Origin: Gigantopelta aegis
Lineage: Eukaryota > Mollusca > Gastropoda > Neomphalida > Peltospiridae
Direction: 5' to 3'
NCBI RefSeq assembly: GCF_016097555.1
Contig: NC_054704.1
Span: forward strand, 81,105,952-81,169,951
DNA length: 64,000 bases
The stretch's first letter is position 1. Each line of letters starts with the position of its first letter. Both the position numbers and the translations under genes were made by a program. Shown one piece after another: positions 1-11,095 of the stretch. The notes below the pieces were generated by a model. That model ran no database searches. It was not told the origin of the DNA and worked only from the letters and a program-made list of their open reading frames with translations.

Positions 1-551
1 TGAATATGAATGAATTTTCACTCATAACGTTTGCCTACACTAAACTTAGCCAGTGTCTACAGACTAAAACATTGTCCAGAACGAAGTAATGGCAATGTAG
101 ATTTCAAACTATACTGAGCTACACTTTATTAATACCATATCAAATGCTAGTTAGCTATTCTGATTATTTCAGTTTTACTTATAAATTAAACGTTAGATCT
201 CCTCCTCTATAAAGAAAACCCCAAACAAACAAGCAAATAAAATAAAAAAAAAACCCAAAACAAAACAATAATAAAAATAAATTGTGCTAAATTCTTGACA
301 GAATGTTATTTTAAGAAACAAAATGTTTTATAGAATTCTTGAATTAACACACATACAAGTTTGTTTGGTCGACCCCAGTTATTATCAAGTTTATGTCGTT
401 TAAAAATAATCTTATTTTGGCAAATTGTTTCACTCGGGACAAAACTTTAATCATAACTAACATCTCTGCTGTTTTGTTTCTTAAACATTTATTTTATTAT
501 TCTAGTCAAACAGTATAACTATAGAACAATACTACTAAATTACAAACTCAC

Positions 552-688
552 TGGTTAAAATATCACGTGACAACGAATGTTGCTGGAGACTGCGCAGATT
601 CCTCTGGAGCAACTTCCGTTGCTGAAGCAGATTGGCTGCATTCTTGACCTTGGCCTTCATCGCACCTGACATTTCCGTCGCTTGGTGT
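552..688 (-). CDS. DMRT2: DMRT2-like gene, exon following the DM-domain exon
   Basis: Read on the minus strand, the block starts after a splice acceptor (TTATTGTAG, AG at 689-690) and ends at a GTGAGT donor (546-551). Its length of 137 nt is one base completing the last codon of the DM exon, 45 open codons, and one base left over. It joins the DM exon in phase: ALRR is followed by HQATEMSGAMKAKVKNAANL, the place and general character of the basic helical tail that follows DM domains (ALRRQQ... in most family members). The rest is Leu/Gln/Arg-rich and likely helical. The protein continues in exons beyond the left edge. Identification rests on phase, splice signals and the RRxQATE junction; the exon alone would not be recognisable. 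Confidence 0.75.
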
Positions 689-1297
689 CTACAATAATTT
701 AAAGCACGATTGTTAATTATGGTTCATAAAATCTAAATAGTTATATTATTATACTGGAATATTTGTAGAAAACAGGAACCTTCAGGGACTTGTCTAACCT
801 GAAATAATTAAAGAGGGTCGTCAAAAAAGAAGAACAAAAAAGAAAAAGAGAAAAAAAAAGAACAAAAAGAGCAAAGAAACAAAGGCACAGTAATATTGCG
901 CCATCACCATCTAGACAATAAGTACACTAGTAACAGCTCAAAATGCCTCAATTGTCCATAATGTTCCAATGGTGATCTCAGAAGGAAAACAGATTACATA
1001 ACTACGTCTATTATGTTTCAGCAGTTACAAACTGAACATAAGAGATTGAGAGCCAGACAAAAACTTTCACTGTGGAAAACCCCTAATTGAAGATGAGTAC
1101 CACCATATCATAACATCAATTTAAGAACAATATTGGTCAACGATTTAAAATTCAGGAATATATAACTTCATATAATAATATATTTACAAATGTATCTACG
1201 CAAGATTTTTTTTTATTATTCAAAACCAAAACGCAGACTGTGCATGTGCGATATGCAAACTTGTTCCTGAATCATTCTTACATATAGAGAACAACCG

Positions 1298-1421
1298 GAC
1301 ACTGTCTTAAGATATCGGATTTAACCTGCCAAGGTTAGAATGGCGAACGCTGCGAGGCTTAGCCGAGCTGTATTCGCCATTCGACCTGACCAGAATAAAG
1401 CCGATATCTTAAGAGAGTAAC
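1298..1421. mobile_element. Short hairpin MITE (family with TTAAGATATCGG arms)
   Basis: The arms are inverted: GTCTTAAGATATCGG at the left against CCGATATCTTAAGA at the right, with a second pair AATGGCGAA/TTCGCCATT inside and a GC-rich centre. A related, more diverged copy is at 46228-46295. No coding potential is seen. Confidence 0.6.
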
Positions 1422-2183
1422 CAATTATTTTTATTTATCCCCCAATCCTATATAATTCGAAAAATTAATTGAATTAACCATTGTATGACCCAACTTTACC
1501 TTTTTGTAGGGTAGTACTCACACGTGCTGGATGCATTACCGATTACAATATATATACTCTTCAAAAAAGAAGGGAACTCTAATAAGAATTTACAATTGCC
1601 AAAATTGTAAGGTATATTAGCTGTGGGGAATGGTTATATGATAATAGTCAATTAATTGTTCAAACATTACAACCGGTAGTTCACTATTACAGTAGGGTTT
1701 ATGGCCACCAAAGATCTTGAAGGACGATTGATGTCAGAAGTGAAATTTGAAAGTCGACGGGGTTTTTTTCTCCAGTAAATCGCAAATTCAAACAATAGAA
1801 ATGAGTAAAACAAAACAATAACAACTATATGATCAACATAATGAAACAGATTGACAGAAATAATGTTCCATAGTGATTAATCGACCTTCCTGGAAATTGT
1901 CAAAATCGAGAATGTCTTCAAAACCTTTTAAAAAATATTAACCATCAACTGGAAATAAAATGATAAGTAACATTTAATAACACACCAATCCTTTGCTGAT
2001 CATAACTGATGTAAACGTAGTTCCGACTCAAAAAACTATATTATAGAACTTTATCTAATCATCGTATCATTAGAATAGTATGATGTTTGTATGTGTCTTG
2101 TTCGTTCAAACATGTAACATGTTTTGCATCCAGTTCCGTTCATGTTCAATACATTTTAAAAATATATTTTATCTTTATCTTTT

Positions 2184-2416
2184 CCCCATTAGGCTATTTA
2201 TCATTACTCCACAACTGGTGTAACAAAGGCCGTGGTATGTTGTATTCTTTCTGTGGGATGATGCATATAAAAGAGCCCTTGCTGCTAATCGAAAAGACTA
2301 GCCCCTGAAGTTGCGACAGCAGGTTTACTCTCAATATCTGTGTGGTCCATAACCATATGCCCGACGCCATATAACCGTAAATAAAATGTGTTGAGTACAT
2401 CGTTACATAAAACATT
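2184..2416 (+). mobile_element. SINE, tail type A, 5' truncated
   Basis: It lacks the tRNA-like head and starts in the segment after the B box. It keeps the shared core (GGCCGTGGTATGT, CTGTGGGATGATGCATATAA) and tail A, which ends CGTTACATAAAACATT. Full-length relatives in the window are at 18335 and 12201. Confidence 0.85.
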
Positions 2417-2904
2417 GCCTTCCTTTCTTTATCTTTTCTTGTCACTATATATAGTGATTGCAGGTTAGCATGTATAAGAATTAGTCATTGTTTTACCTTT
2501 AGCTTAGTATCATGTTTGTATGTGTCTTTCTTATACTTATGTATGTTGTATATAGTATCACACCTCGCCATGTAAGGGGAGCTATCACTCTCGCTTCGCA
2601 TCACTTCTCTGAGACGAGTTCAAGGGGAGTAATGTTTAGATCCCCCTAGCATGTGAATATATTTGGTATCAATGTGGTAATATGTAAAATAGTTCCCCAT
2701 AATCTAAGTTAGGGGAGCAATTAATCATTTCCCTAATTTTTTTTGTTTTCATGGTGATGTATATAGTATATGTGTTTTGCACCTTGTTTCGTAGGTGTAA
2801 CGTTTGCACGGAATCAAGTTTATCTTGTCTTATATTTTTTATTATAGCTACCAACCCAGCAACCTATCATTTATCTATATGATTTCACGAAGGTATTGTT
2901 TTTA

Positions 2905-3280
2905 TTTTTCCCAGTGGCTTCTAATGAAAGGCGAGCTGACAAACCACCAACACGTGTTAAATTCTCCGGCGCTAATAGACCGTAGACTGGCACGAGGTAG
3001 CCTGCAAGACATTAAGCAAAACGACCTCCGCGTGACGCGTCTCGTTACAAACGATACCAGTCGTTTGGTAATTAATACATTAATCGGAACTATTTGGCAC
3101 CTGACCCGACAGCACGCGCAACGCGAGACATGTCACGGATAGAGATCTACATGCGCACTGGCGACGCGCTTCTGATCTCCCCCAAATTTTGATTTATTTC
3201 CGAACTTTGGTTCATTAACGGAAGCGAGCTTCTCGGTTTACGATAAACTCGCCTATAATAACCAGGTGTTTCGTTTAGCG
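2905..3280. other. GC-richer block inside the DMRT2-like intron, possible regulatory DNA
   Basis: This stretch is clearly richer in GC and CpG than the AT-rich intron around it. It holds homeodomain-type TAATTAAT/CATTAAT cores and a CACGTG E-box (ACACGTGTT). A 112-codon plus-strand frame (2804-3142) overlaps it, but has no splice signals or family resemblance that I can see. Calling it an enhancer is inference from composition and position only. Confidence 0.25.
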
Positions 3281-3700
3281 GTGGATATGAAACGCCATCT
3301 ACGTTTTCAAGAGAAAGTTCAGAGATTACATGTATGATCTGTGTTTGTTTCCGGGGGACTATTTGTTTGTGTGATAAGCTTACACAAATCCTTTCGCTTG
3401 TTGATGATATTTTATCTCGGGCCATATGGCGAGTCGCGTCGTTATTTCCTTATCGCCCATGTTTTCTGGACAGGAACATCAAAGAATGAACTAACAGATA
3501 CATGTTATACATCCTGCTGGTAGGGATGTTATGTTTTGTCAAACCCTTATTTAATTTATTAAAGACAATATCAACAATTATCACCGGATTCCATTGTTTT
3601 ATATCTAGTCAGTACTAGTCGTAGGTTTAATAGCATGATTTGTTAGCTTAATAGGTAGCAGTATACCAAACGACATGTGACCGGTTTTATGTTCATTCCG

Positions 3701-3941
3701 TCATTCATTTATACTTATTGTCGTGCTTATGTCCAATTGATGTTCAAGCACGCTGCCCTGGGCACATGCCATAGCTATCTGGGCTGTGTCCAGGAAAGTG
3801 TTTTAGTTGTTAGTGAAATAAGTCGCCCTGTATAGTGGCCTTACCCATTGAGTCGTTAAAGTCGCTTTTAGTGGAAGCCGGTACCGAGATGTGAACCCAT
3901 GCCCTTAAAGACTTAAGTCTGGCGGCTTCACCGTGCCCGAC
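3701..3941 (-). mobile_element. SINE family D, degraded
   Basis: Read on the minus strand, a tRNA-like head with a B-box-like GGGTTCACATCTC is followed by the unit that ends in GTGCTTGAACATCAATTGGA and an ATGAATGA-type tail. The same order is seen at 7449 (plus) and 19803 (minus). Confidence 0.75.
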
Positions 3942-3942
3942 A

Positions 3943-5492
3943 CTTGAAATACAACACTGAATACTGCCTTTCTTGTTATTAGTGATATATATATATATAT
4001 AATATGACTTGTTTCATCTGACCAGTAATATAGCTGTAATTTAATTTGAACTGATATCAGCCACTCAAATTAAGAGGACAATTTTGGTAGGGTAGTCAAA
4101 GACGTTTTCTGCTGAATCTGAAACCAGCAACATAATCCCAATTTGTTATGGTACGAATTTTTAAGCAAGTCTTGGAAATGGCAGTCCTCTTACAGGCGAT
4201 GCAGGGGATGAAATATCCTGTTACGGATCTCCTGGGGGATTGGCAGTCCTCGTAAAAATAAGTACCTGATAGTCGATCATGGAATCAATCACGGCTTTGT
4301 CTAGAACGCCCTTTCGACTGAATCTAAATACGACTTGGAAACGGTTTTGTCGTTCAGATTACTTTAAAGGTGCATATTATGTTGATTGAAACGTTTGATG
4401 TAGCAACTTTAGTCACACAGTATTATGTTACTATTACCGTCTACTGGGTTTGATTTGGTGGCAATTCACGGATTTTAAAATATACCCAAAAGAAGTCTTT
4501 GGTCTCTGCTATAATTAAATATAAATAAATAAGTAAATATAAATAATTAAACATAATTCAGTTATTTCATTTTACAGTATATCTAAGTCAATCCTTTATT
4601 TTTCGTGTATGGTAAGTGTTACATATGTGCAGTGCTTTCATATTATACTTATTAATTAATGGGTGAAATGTCAACATCTCTGAAACAACCAGAGGATCGT
4701 AAAAAACCCCACCTATTAGAATAAATGTGTATTATAAGCATTTGTATAAAATTTAAAATCTACGCACTTCTATATCATTAGGTGTATTTATAAAACAAAT
4801 ACCTCAGCCATATTCAGCCACATTCTATAAAGCAGAATTAATATAAACATTTCACTGTGGTATATTATAGAGATTATACTGAACACTTTTGAGTGAAGTA
4901 ATAAATAAAAATATATAAATAAATTAATTACTTTATAAAAAAAGAAAATATAAAACCTGTATTTGTGTTATTACGTGTATATTACAAAATAAAAATTGAC
5001 TTCTTGCGGTATTGTTTATGTTTAGAGTAAACAAGGAAAATTCTAACAATAATACTGTTTTTATGTGCAAACGACAATGAAGTAAAGCAATAATTTAATA
5101 TCAGTTTCTATATTAGACTCAAACGATTTTAAATGCAATAGTTCCAAGATTCACTGAAACATTATCCAGTTACTCAATTTTATGAACATTATTATTATAT
5201 TTTTATTATTATTATTTTTGTGAAATATAAAAAAGAAAAATTAATAATCGGAGAAAATGTAATAAATAATAAATATACGTATTTCCCCCATAAAACCTGC
5301 TTTAAAATATATTCTACAATATATTAAAAAAACCTACCAATACGGCATTCTTGCATAATATACGTTGTCCACCTAAAGATGAAGATATACAAATTCGATA
5401 TTTTTAGTATCTATCCAAATACACTATAAACAGTGCTTGCTTTTCCAATTTGATTCCAAATACTTCAGTTATAACTATATACAAGAAGTCGA
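3943..5492. other. AT-rich intronic DNA, no gene seen
   Basis: It contains short (TA)n tracts and long A/T runs. The motif GGCAGTCCTC occurs twice (about 4173 and 4231), which hints at an old repeat. No exon with paired splice sites was recognised. Confidence 0.4.
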
Positions 5493-5592
5493 GGGCCCCG
5501 CTCCACGATGCGATCTTAGCGCTAAGATCTTCTTAAGTTATGCACTTAAGAAGGTTAACTTAGTGCTAAGATAGCTTCGTGGAACTGGGTCC
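5493..5592. mobile_element. 100-bp palindromic MITE
   Basis: The left arm GGGCCCCGCTCCACGATGCG pairs with a right arm ending GCTTCGTGGAACTGGGTCC. Inside, ATCTTAGCGCTAAGAT is itself a palindrome and CTTAAG repeats follow. The whole unit folds into one hairpin and is noncoding. Confidence 0.7.
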
Positions 5593-5677
5593 TGGTGAGT
5601 ATTTTCAAAACATGTCTAACAGATGTGAATAATACTTGAATCAATTTAATAAATAGAACACCTACCCTTACTCCGAA

Positions 5678-5680
<3 letters not shown>

Positions 5681-5713
<33 letters not shown>
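5681..5713 (+). repeat. (CAA)n microsatellite
   Basis: Uninterrupted CAA/ACA triplets. They produce a false leucine-rich frame on the minus strand. Confidence 0.95.
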
Positions 5714-5714
<1 letters not shown>

Positions 5715-5864
5715 AACACGGAAACCCCCCAACAAACGAACCACACAACCAACAGTTAACGTACCAACGATCAAACCAAGCCACTGAAACACCCAACTAC
5801 CCGCCTACCTACCCACCCACCAACCAACCATATTTAAAAAAAATAAAAAGAGAATTTAAAGAGA

Positions 5865-6270
5865 CAGTCCTGAGGTTTTTGCCATCTTAACATGTTTTCA
5901 CGCAGGTGAGCGTTTTCAACAACAATTAATTACAGTTAACACGCCTCTGTATTTAAAATTTGAGTAAATGAGTTACTGGTTACGTAAAAACTAATTCAGA
6001 TAACCCATCTCTTGTTTTTTGTTGTTGTTGCGGTACTCATCATGACCAAGTAAATGAAGTCTTAAATATTAGTGTCTATATACACAATGTGTTTTTGGTC
6101 CCCGTAATATATGTAGTAACTCAAAATTCATTTTGCTGCCTAATACAAAGTTGTTGTTTTTTCGTACGAAGGAAATTATTGTAAAACCGTTTCAGCTGCT
6201 ATGAACACTAGGACGATCGGAAACACAGTGTGTATATAAGCACTGCTATTCTAAACAATATCATACATTT
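5865..6270. mobile_element. Degraded palindromic TTAA-type MITE
   Basis: It starts with a weak match (AAAGAGACAGTCCTGAGG) to the terminus of the intact copies at 21168 and 31675. It keeps the central TTTTTTCGTACGAA and the ACGATCGGAAACACA segment. The right terminus is lost where a SINE begins at 6291. Confidence 0.5.
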
Positions 6271-6290
6271 GACGTGTTACTTTAGTTGTT

Positions 6291-6598
6291 AAAGTTTTGT
6301 TTCATTTAAATACACCACTAGAGCACATTGATTAATGAATCATCGGCTATTGGATGTCAAACATTTGGTAATATGACTCCTCAGAGGAAAACGCTACCTT
6401 TTTCATAATGCAGAAAGGGATCTTTTATATGCACTTTACCACAGACATGAAAGCACATACCACGGCCTTTGACCAGTTGCTGTGCACTGGTTGTAACCAG
6501 AAACAACCCAATCAGTTGAATTGATCCACATGGATGGTTCGATCCTGCGACGTAAGCAACTCATGCGAGCACTCAACCGACCGAGCTAAATCCCCCTT
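6291..6598 (-). mobile_element. SINE, head E and tail B
   Basis: On the minus strand the head carries an A-box-like TAGCTCGGTCGGTTGAG and a B-box-like AGGATCGAACC. Then come the core and tail B (GACATCCAATAGCCGATGAT, then the GTGTATTTAAATGAAAC end). The head matches 61901-62075. Confidence 0.8.
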
Positions 6599-6709
6599 TT
6601 AGTGGATAAAAGGCTTTAATGGTAGGTAACATGTCACAACAACAATAAACGCAAGACAGTCTGTTTAATACATTCCGAAAAGCAATCGTCTAAAACTAAA
6701 CCAATAAAA

Positions 6710-6836
6710 CACCTGGGTGGCCATTATTCTCTATCTCTCAACAACCAATAAACAATTAGCTCACTGACAGTCGCGCCATCTACAATATCACTTGTGTCCC
6801 TTGTTTGCGACATCGTGCACACATCGGTGTTCGTAA
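6710..6836 (-). pseudogene. Broken partial duplicate of the DMRT2-like DM exon
   Basis: About 127 bp closely match part of the DM exon (7053-7200), in the same orientation. Matching landmarks include the segments for CARCR, for GATGGCGCGACTGTCAGTG and for the end of the DM domain. The copy lacks 20 net bases between the CRN and KGHK codons, which shifts the frame. It also has TGA where the true exon has a Cys codon, and has neither the donor nor the upstream acceptor. It lies in the intron 207 bp from the real exon, so it looks like a local partial duplication that never worked, or stopped working, as an exon. Confidence 0.8.
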
Positions 6837-7042
6837 CCACCACCCCCGCCCCCCAAATTCCAAACCAAAGCAAAATAACAACAAAATAAATCAATACAAA
6901 AACCCACCCACGCCTCCTCAGAAACAAAACAAAAACAAAACAAAACCAACCCTACCAAATCAAGCAAATCAATCAAAGAAAGAAACAGTAAAAACAGATG
7001 TAACATTTCAATAATAATCAGAAATAATAAAGTGTATCATAC

Positions 7043-7380
7043 CTTCTGAGCGCCACCTGGGCCGCCATTATTCTCTGTCTCTCAACGACCAATAAACAAT
7101 TAGCACACTGACAGTCGCGCCATCTACAGTATCGCTTATGTCCCTTGAGGCACGACACGACGCCATGGTTGCGACATCGTGCGCATTTAGGCGTCCGTAG
7201 AAGACGTCGAGGTACACTTTTAGACTTGTCGCTGTTTCCGCCGGCGGTCAGGTTTTCCTGTATCTCTGCGCGCGTTTCGTTCTCGTCGACGCTTTCATCG
7301 ACGCTTTCGTCGTCGTCGTCTTCCTCGATATCGAGATATTCGTCGTCGTCTAGTTGCACCGAGTCGCTATCCTCGTCCAT
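7043..7380 (-). CDS. DMRT2: DMRT2-like transcription factor, exon with start codon and DM domain
   Basis: The first 113 residues are encoded here. DM-domain proteins bind the DNA minor groove through two intertwined zinc sites. Both are complete: Cys66, Cys69, His81, Cys85 and His72, Cys90, Cys92, Cys95. The run [18 protein letters not shown] followed by [19 protein letters not shown] is closest, from memory, to vertebrate DMRT2 rather than DMRT1 or DMRT3. The N-terminus is strongly acidic (Asp/Glu-rich, about residues 2-36). I chose ATG at 7378-7380 because a splice acceptor (TTTCTGTTTCAG) ends three bases upstream, so the longer open frame before it is intron. The donor is AG|GTATGA at 7037-7042, phase 2. 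The DMRT2 family acts in somite, muscle and nervous-system development in other animals; the role here is inferred. Confidence 0.92.
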
Positions 7381-7448
7381 CGTCTGAAACAGAAACCAGC
7401 AGAAGTTGAAATACGTTTTAAAGAGGGCATTCATATATACCTAATGGA

Positions 7449-7706
7449 CCGGCCTCGGTGGTGTAGTGGTTTAGCCATTGGACATAAGGCTGATAGGTAC
7501 TGGGTTCGCATCTCGGTACGAGCTCCCACCCAGAGCAGAGATGTAAGGGCCACTACACCGACTTCTCTCTCACTAACCACTAACAACTAATCACTAACCC
7601 AGTATCCTGGACAGACAGTCCTGATGGCTGAGGTGTGTGCCCAACAGCGTGCTTGAACCTTAATTGGATATAAAGTATAAATGAATGAATGAATGAATGA
7701 ATGAAT
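7449..7706 (+). mobile_element. SINE family D with (GAAT)n tail
   Basis: A tRNA-like head has A-box-like GGTGTAGTGGTTTAGCCATT and B-box-like GGGTTCGCATCTC. The body has a run of CACTAACC repeats and ends CTTGAACCTTAATTGGATA, followed by (GAAT)n. It lies just upstream of the DM exon. Confidence 0.85.
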
Positions 7707-8067
7707 ACCCAAAATTACTGGATCGAATCAGGAATTTATTCCCCATCCACCCAAAACTATTTTTATTGTTTGAATGGCTCAAAAATCATCTCTAGTTTCT
7801 ACCAGACTGCAACAGTAAATACACCTTATTGGATTTATGGAAATTAGGTATAGCCCCTATGGAGGATTATGAGTATGTTGTTCAAAGATTATTCCTGAAT
7901 TGTGAAGACAAAAAGCTATTACAATTTGTTTTGGGTCTACCCTAATTTTGAATAATCTATAGAAGTAAATTATCATTACTATTTCGTGAATACAAATTAA
8001 CATATTTTTCTGTGGACATTTATGAGGCAACTGCCCCAGACCCATGACCCCTCTGGCTACGGCCACG

Positions 8068-8147
8068 AATGAATGAATGGATATTAAATAAGTGAATGAA
8101 TGAATGAATAAACGAATAATAAATAAATGAATGAATGAATGAATACG
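8068..8147 (+). repeat. (GAAT)n-rich microsatellite
   Basis: GAAT/GAATAAA tetramers with interruptions, like the tail of the family-D SINE. It may be the remnant of a second insertion. Confidence 0.7.
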
Positions 8148-8296
8148 TAATCAGCTATTGGGTGTGGAACAAACGGAGGTAACTTCATCAATGAATTAAT
8201 GATCAATAAAAATAAAAATTAATGATCAATAAAAAGTTAACAGTTAAAAATTAAATTAAAACAGTGCAAATAGTTGTGCAAAAATATAAATATAGT

Positions 8297-8470
8297 GTCT
8301 TCAGGGTTATTTTCACTATTTTGATATTTTCAGTAAATATGTGTTTACAAAATCTTCAGGGCCATTTTCACTATTTTGATATTTTCAGTAAGTAGCTGTT
8401 TACAAGATCTTCAGGGTCATTTTCACTATTTTGATATTTTCAGTAAGTAGCTGTTTACAAGATCTTCAGG
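8297..8470 (+). repeat. Minisatellite, 55-bp unit, about three copies
   Basis: TCTTCAGGG recurs with a period of exactly 55 bp (8301, 8356, 8411, 8466 for TCAGG). Each unit contains TTTTCACTATTTTGATATTT. The last two units are nearly identical. Confidence 0.9.
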
Positions 8471-8850
8471 GGTCTGGTGTTATCGTGCACCTGATGTTCA
8501 TTTAACAATCGTACAGTTCCATAGTCTCGGGGCGAGGAACTTTAGACCAAACCGAGACACGATGGCGGAGCACACAAACGAATCCCAGTCTGCTATTTAC
8601 TCTGAAATACTGTGGAAGTTAAGTGGCCACAAGGGGTCATAATTATCTATTTATTCAGAAATATTACAGACAAAAAATGGCCACACAAGGGAGAACTAAT
8701 ATTTCAGGTGTGTGTATTGTACAGCTCGCGAGAATATAATTCGTAGAAACAACGCCAAACATACTCAGTAACTGATAGCTCAAATCTAGTTGTATTTAAC
8801 ATCATAACCGGGCTGAAGTGAACATTAATACATTTTATACCTAAGTTAAA

Positions 8851-9154
8851 ACATTATTTTGTTTAGCGACACCACCAGAGCACACTGATTTATTAAACAT
8901 CAGCTCTTGGGTGTCAAACATTTGGTAATTGGTAACTAGAAGACTTGGAGGAAACACGCTACATTTTTCGATTACTAGCAAGGGATCTTTTTTAAATGAA
9001 TTTTCCCACAGACAGGACAGCACATACCATGCCCTTTGGTGGACTGGTTGGGACGGATAAAAGGCAATCAGAGAATGGGTCGACTGAGGTGGGTCGATCC
9101 TACGATGCAAGCACCTCGGGTGAGCGCTCTATCGACTGAGCTAGATCTCGCCCG
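8851..9154 (-). mobile_element. SINE, head E and tail B
   Basis: The minus-strand head reads TAGCTCAGTCGATAGAGCGC with a B-box-like AGGATCGACCC, then the core and tail B ending TGTCGCTAAACAAAA. It is moderately diverged. Confidence 0.8.
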
Positions 9155-9335
9155 TGGTAAAGCAATCGACTTTAAGAATGGTAGGTACAGGGTTCGCATC
9201 TCCAACCAAGGGTGAGTTAGCTGCTAAGCGAGAAGGCGTAAAACCACTACACCCCTTTCTCACAATCTCTTCAAAAGACGATCTAAATCGTTCAGATTTT
9301 TGTCAAGGAAAAAGTGCTTGAACTCTAAAACTATT
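9155..9335 (+). mobile_element. SINE family D fragment
   Basis: A partial head (AGGGTTCGCATCTCCA) and part of the body (CCACTACACCCCTTTCTCAC, AGTGCTTGAACTC) abut the preceding SINE. The A-box end is missing. Confidence 0.55.
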
Positions 9336-9336
9336 T

Positions 9337-9449
9337 AAAAAACAAACTTTATTGACCCCAAAAAATAAATATAGCAGTGCCAGTGTTGAGGCCCTGGTAT
9401 CGCTACTTTACAGTCATTTAATATGTTAAACATTGTACATAAGTGAATA

Positions 9450-9492
<43 letters not shown>

Positions 9493-10790
9493 ATTAATTG
9501 AACAGTAATAATGGACATAGATACATGTAAAACATAGTTTATAGTTTTATGGGGTTAACAGAGAAGCTAGAAATAATAAAAATAAATAGAAGGAAGGAGA
9601 TAAAGAAAGAAGAAAGAAAGACTGAAGGAAAAGTAAATCAATTTAAAGAATAAATTGAAATAGAAAATAGTACATTTATCATTATTATTATTGTCATCAC
9701 CACTACCATTACCATGTACTACTACTGTATTATTATTTCACACATATAGGGATAATGTATACGATGTAATTTAACTTAAAATCAAAACAGAATAGTAAAA
9801 AAAGATGGAAAAAAAAAGAGTGCTTGGAAGGGTAAGAAACATGTGTATGGCAGAGAATAAAAAACATTGAAAGAAGGCAATATTGTGATGAAATCTATTT
9901 CCAGACAAACTAAATAGCTGCTTTTATTGCTGTCGGTAAGAAGTGGTATTGTTAAGTTTCATTCAATAAAAAGGTCAAGCCAAGGAATCCATTTTTATGG
10001 AACGTTTCATAGCTACAATTTAAAAAAAAAATCGATATCAAATTTTAAAACATATTTTTAACACTATTATTGTTTTCCCTGTATTTTCATACTGTAGATA
10101 TAATACTTGATATCTACAGTTAACCAATTTATGAAGCTTCTCTTTTTGTTATTAGTTATACCAAATATGACAATATCTTTGCTGAAATTGATTTCGTTTC
10201 CTGTTTTACATAGAATACATGATTTTACATCTTTCCATAAATTATGAACTTTGTCACACTTAAAAAAAAAAAAAAATGTAGTAGTGTTTCTGGATAATTG
10301 CTACAAAAGCTACAAGCATTAAAATCAATATAATGAATAATATGTAAGAATTTGTTAGCCGCAAGGATTCTGTGCAAAATTTTATATTGAAACCATGCTA
10401 AAGATGTATCTTTCACGCTATGGAAAGGGAGAGTATAAAACGTTTCCCATTCCTGTATATTATACATAAATCCCTCATTTGCATATTTTATTTGTGCTTT
10501 TGGTATTGTTATTCTAGTATTTAGTATATCGTATATATGTTTGCAGCCACTTTTGTCTTTTAACAACATGCTTAGTTTAAATGTGAAAATGAGATTTTTT
10601 AATGATGTAAAAATTGTAAGTTGTTTAAGTTATGTATAAAGGATTAGCATTTATTAATGAAGCATATTGCAAAAACATTCGTAGGTATGTGATATTTTGC
10701 TATGAAATCTTCGTATTTTAGGAAGTCTCCTTGTTCATTCAATAGATCAAAACGAATTTAACAAAGAAATAGATGAATACAAACACAAAT
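9337..10790 (-). mobile_element. LINE (non-LTR retrotransposon), 5' truncated, C-terminal end and 3' UTR
   Basis: Read on the minus strand, 10225-10569 is an open frame resembling the C-terminal region of LINE reverse transcriptases: FHSVKDTSLAWFQYKILHRI, AANKFL, then a CxxC (CSFCSNYPETLLHF). Just upstream, in another frame, FDLLNEQGDFLKYEDF continues the same family pattern. Downstream, a shifted frame continues with NLWKDVKSCI...FGITNN. The 3' end is TTTTTTGGGGTCAATAAAGT, a typical LINE terminus with a polyA signal. At least two frame breaks separate the pieces, so it is dead. Assignment to an L1/Tx1-like clade is a guess. Confidence 0.7.
9451..9488. repeat. (TA)n microsatellite
   Basis: About 19 uninterrupted TA units inside the LINE 3' region. 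Confidence 0.95.
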
Positions 10791-10919
10791 TTAATATATC
10801 AAACTATAATTACTGTAGTTTGATGATCATAGCATAACGATTACATATTCGGTAGGTAAGGCAGAAATATTTGGAGAAACACCACACAAATCATCAAACT
10901 AGACTACGTTACCGGTGAA

Positions 10920-11095
10920 ACTTAAAATACCCCCACCCCAAAAACAACAACAACAACAAGAACACCAACAGCCCCCCCAAACCCCCAAAAAACAACCCCA
11001 AACCACAACCCCCCAAAAAACCCAACCCCCAAACCCACCCCCAAAACAAAAACAAAAACAAACAACACAAAACCCCACAAAAAGCTCCACCCTAA
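10920..11095 (+). repeat. A/C-only low-complexity tract
   Basis: About 175 bp made almost only of A and C (CCCCAAAAAC-type runs). It yields spurious Pro/Gln-rich and Gly/Val-rich frames on the two strands. Confidence 0.9.

Larger units (their letters stand above)
689..7042 (-). other. DMRT2: DMRT2-like gene, intron of about 6.35 kb
   Basis: This is the interval between the donor of the DM exon (GTATGA, 7037-7042) and the acceptor of the next exon (689-690). It contains two hairpin MITEs, two SINEs, a family-D SINE, a degraded palindromic MITE, a GC-richer block at 2905-3280 and a broken copy of the DM exon. I see no convincing coding exon in 689-1297, 1422-2183 or 3943-5492; these are AT-rich with homopolymer and (TA)n tracts. 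Confidence 0.65.

Noticed and set aside
6805-7014. Plus-strand frame with His/Pro/Lys-rich product
   Set aside because: It is the antisense of the broken DM-exon copy and an A/C-rich stretch.
7145-7387. 80-codon plus-strand Ser-rich frame
   Set aside because: Antisense of the DM exon; the serines mirror the Asp/Glu codons on the coding strand.
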